Below, piece by piece: positions 39,505-39,712 of a DNA stretch of 39,712 bases (position 1 is its first letter; each line of letters opens with the position of its first letter). Source of the DNA: Salisapilia sapeloensis (taxonomy: Eukaryota > Oomycota > Peronosporomycetes > Peronosporales > Salisapiliaceae); NCBI GenBank assembly GCA_023334545.1, contig JAADVB010000177.1, positions 1-39,712 on the forward strand. Reading direction: 5' to 3'. The notes beneath the pieces are model-generated. The model did no database searches. It saw only the letters and a program-made list of their open reading frames with translations, and was not told the origin of the DNA. A program made the translations under genes and the position numbers.

Positions 39505-39712
39505 ATGGATGATGGGATCTACGAGTCCGTTCATGACGCTGGAGCTATCCGTACAGAGTTCTTACTCTTTAGTCTCATCATGTTCCGCAACGAGCTCAAG
39601 CCGGACACGGCCGACGCCATCAAGGCGCTCAAGGAAGGCGACACGCGCACCGTCATGATCACAGGCGACAACGCCATGTGCGGCTGCTACATCGCTCGGG
39701 AGAGCGGCATGA
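39505..39712 (+). CDS. Fragment of a P5-type P-ATPase (ATP13A-like), N-terminus missing
   Basis: The frame runs from an ATG directly after a TAG stop to the right edge and continues beyond. It encodes GAIRTEFLLFSLIMFRNELK, then PDTADAIKALKEGDTRTVMI, then TGDNAMCGCYIARESGM. This is the P-domain region of P5 ATPases, with the TGDN motif that follows the phosphorylation domain. The hundreds of residues that should precede it, including the DKTGT phosphorylation site, are not in the window: only about 150 bp separate it from the divergent DMT gene. It is therefore truncated, rearranged or mis-joined. The last 130 bp are visibly richer in G+C than the surroundings. Confidence 0.6.
   Translation, partial: MDDGIYESVHDAGAIRTEFLLFSLIMFRNELKPDTADAIKALKEGDTRTVMITGDNAMCGCYIARESGM

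Noticed and set aside
39443-39658. Serine/arginine-rich 71-codon frame at the right edge
   Set aside because: It is out of phase with the P5-ATPase fragment, whose motifs (NELKPDTA, TGDN) identify the true frame.

Overview
The window looks like nuclear DNA of an oomycete, most likely a peronosporalean (Phytophthora or downy-mildew-like). Genes are densely packed on both strands. Most are split by short GT-AG introns of about 35 to 70 nt, and I rebuilt the exons by hand from reading-frame phase and family alignment. Oomycete-like content includes a GH72 beta-1,3-glucanosyltransferase, a GH30 glucosylceramidase, a phosphoglycerate mutase with a mitochondrial-type presequence, a CHR-family chromate transporter and a SHAQKYF Myb. 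Two degraded fragments resemble LWY repeats of RXLR-type effectors. Species is not determinable by eye.

Layout. 1-7.3 kb: 3' end of an unknown gene, VPS11 (-), an SLC35E-type transporter (+), a UBE2G1-like E2 (+), a cyclic phosphodiesterase (-) and phosphoglycerate mutase (+). 7.7-16.9 kb: a PI3/4-kinase-fold protein (+), a long coiled-coil protein (-), a carnitine acyltransferase ending in SKI (+), an unrecognised four-exon cysteine-rich protein (+), an LYR-motif protein (-) and an RNF10-like RING E3 (+). 16.9-18.7 kb: a gene-poor stretch with the two LWY-like relics. 18.7-23.7 kb: secreted GH30, chromate transporter and GPI-anchored GH72. 24.2-28.2 kb: DGAT2 (-) and a TBC1D19-like protein (+). 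28.3-33.6 kb: a 1403-residue chromo-like/proline-rich/PHD/ankyrin/HECT-like protein (-), with only 57 bp between its start codon and that of a mitochondrial carrier (+). 33.8-39.4 kb: a small PDZ-like protein (-), MMAA-type GTPase (+), a single-repeat Myb (-) and an EamA/DMT transporter (-). A P5-type P-ATPase fragment without its N-terminal half runs off the right edge.

Most genes are housekeeping and not functionally linked. Themes are ubiquitin (UBE2G1, RNF10, the HECT-like protein, the VPS11 RING), membrane traffic and phosphoinositides (VPS11, TBC1D19-like, PI4K-like), mitochondrial or lipid metabolism (PGAM, carnitine acyltransferase, MMAA, LYR protein, SLC25, DGAT2), and a cell-surface block (GH30, GH72). 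The strongest oddities are the HECT-like domain whose catalytic cysteine position is arginine and whose last 143 residues contain no cysteine, the LWY-like relics, the overlooked cysteine-rich gene at 13.7-14.4 kb, and the truncated GC-rich ATPase fragment. No defence-type or otherwise clearly new multi-gene system is visible.
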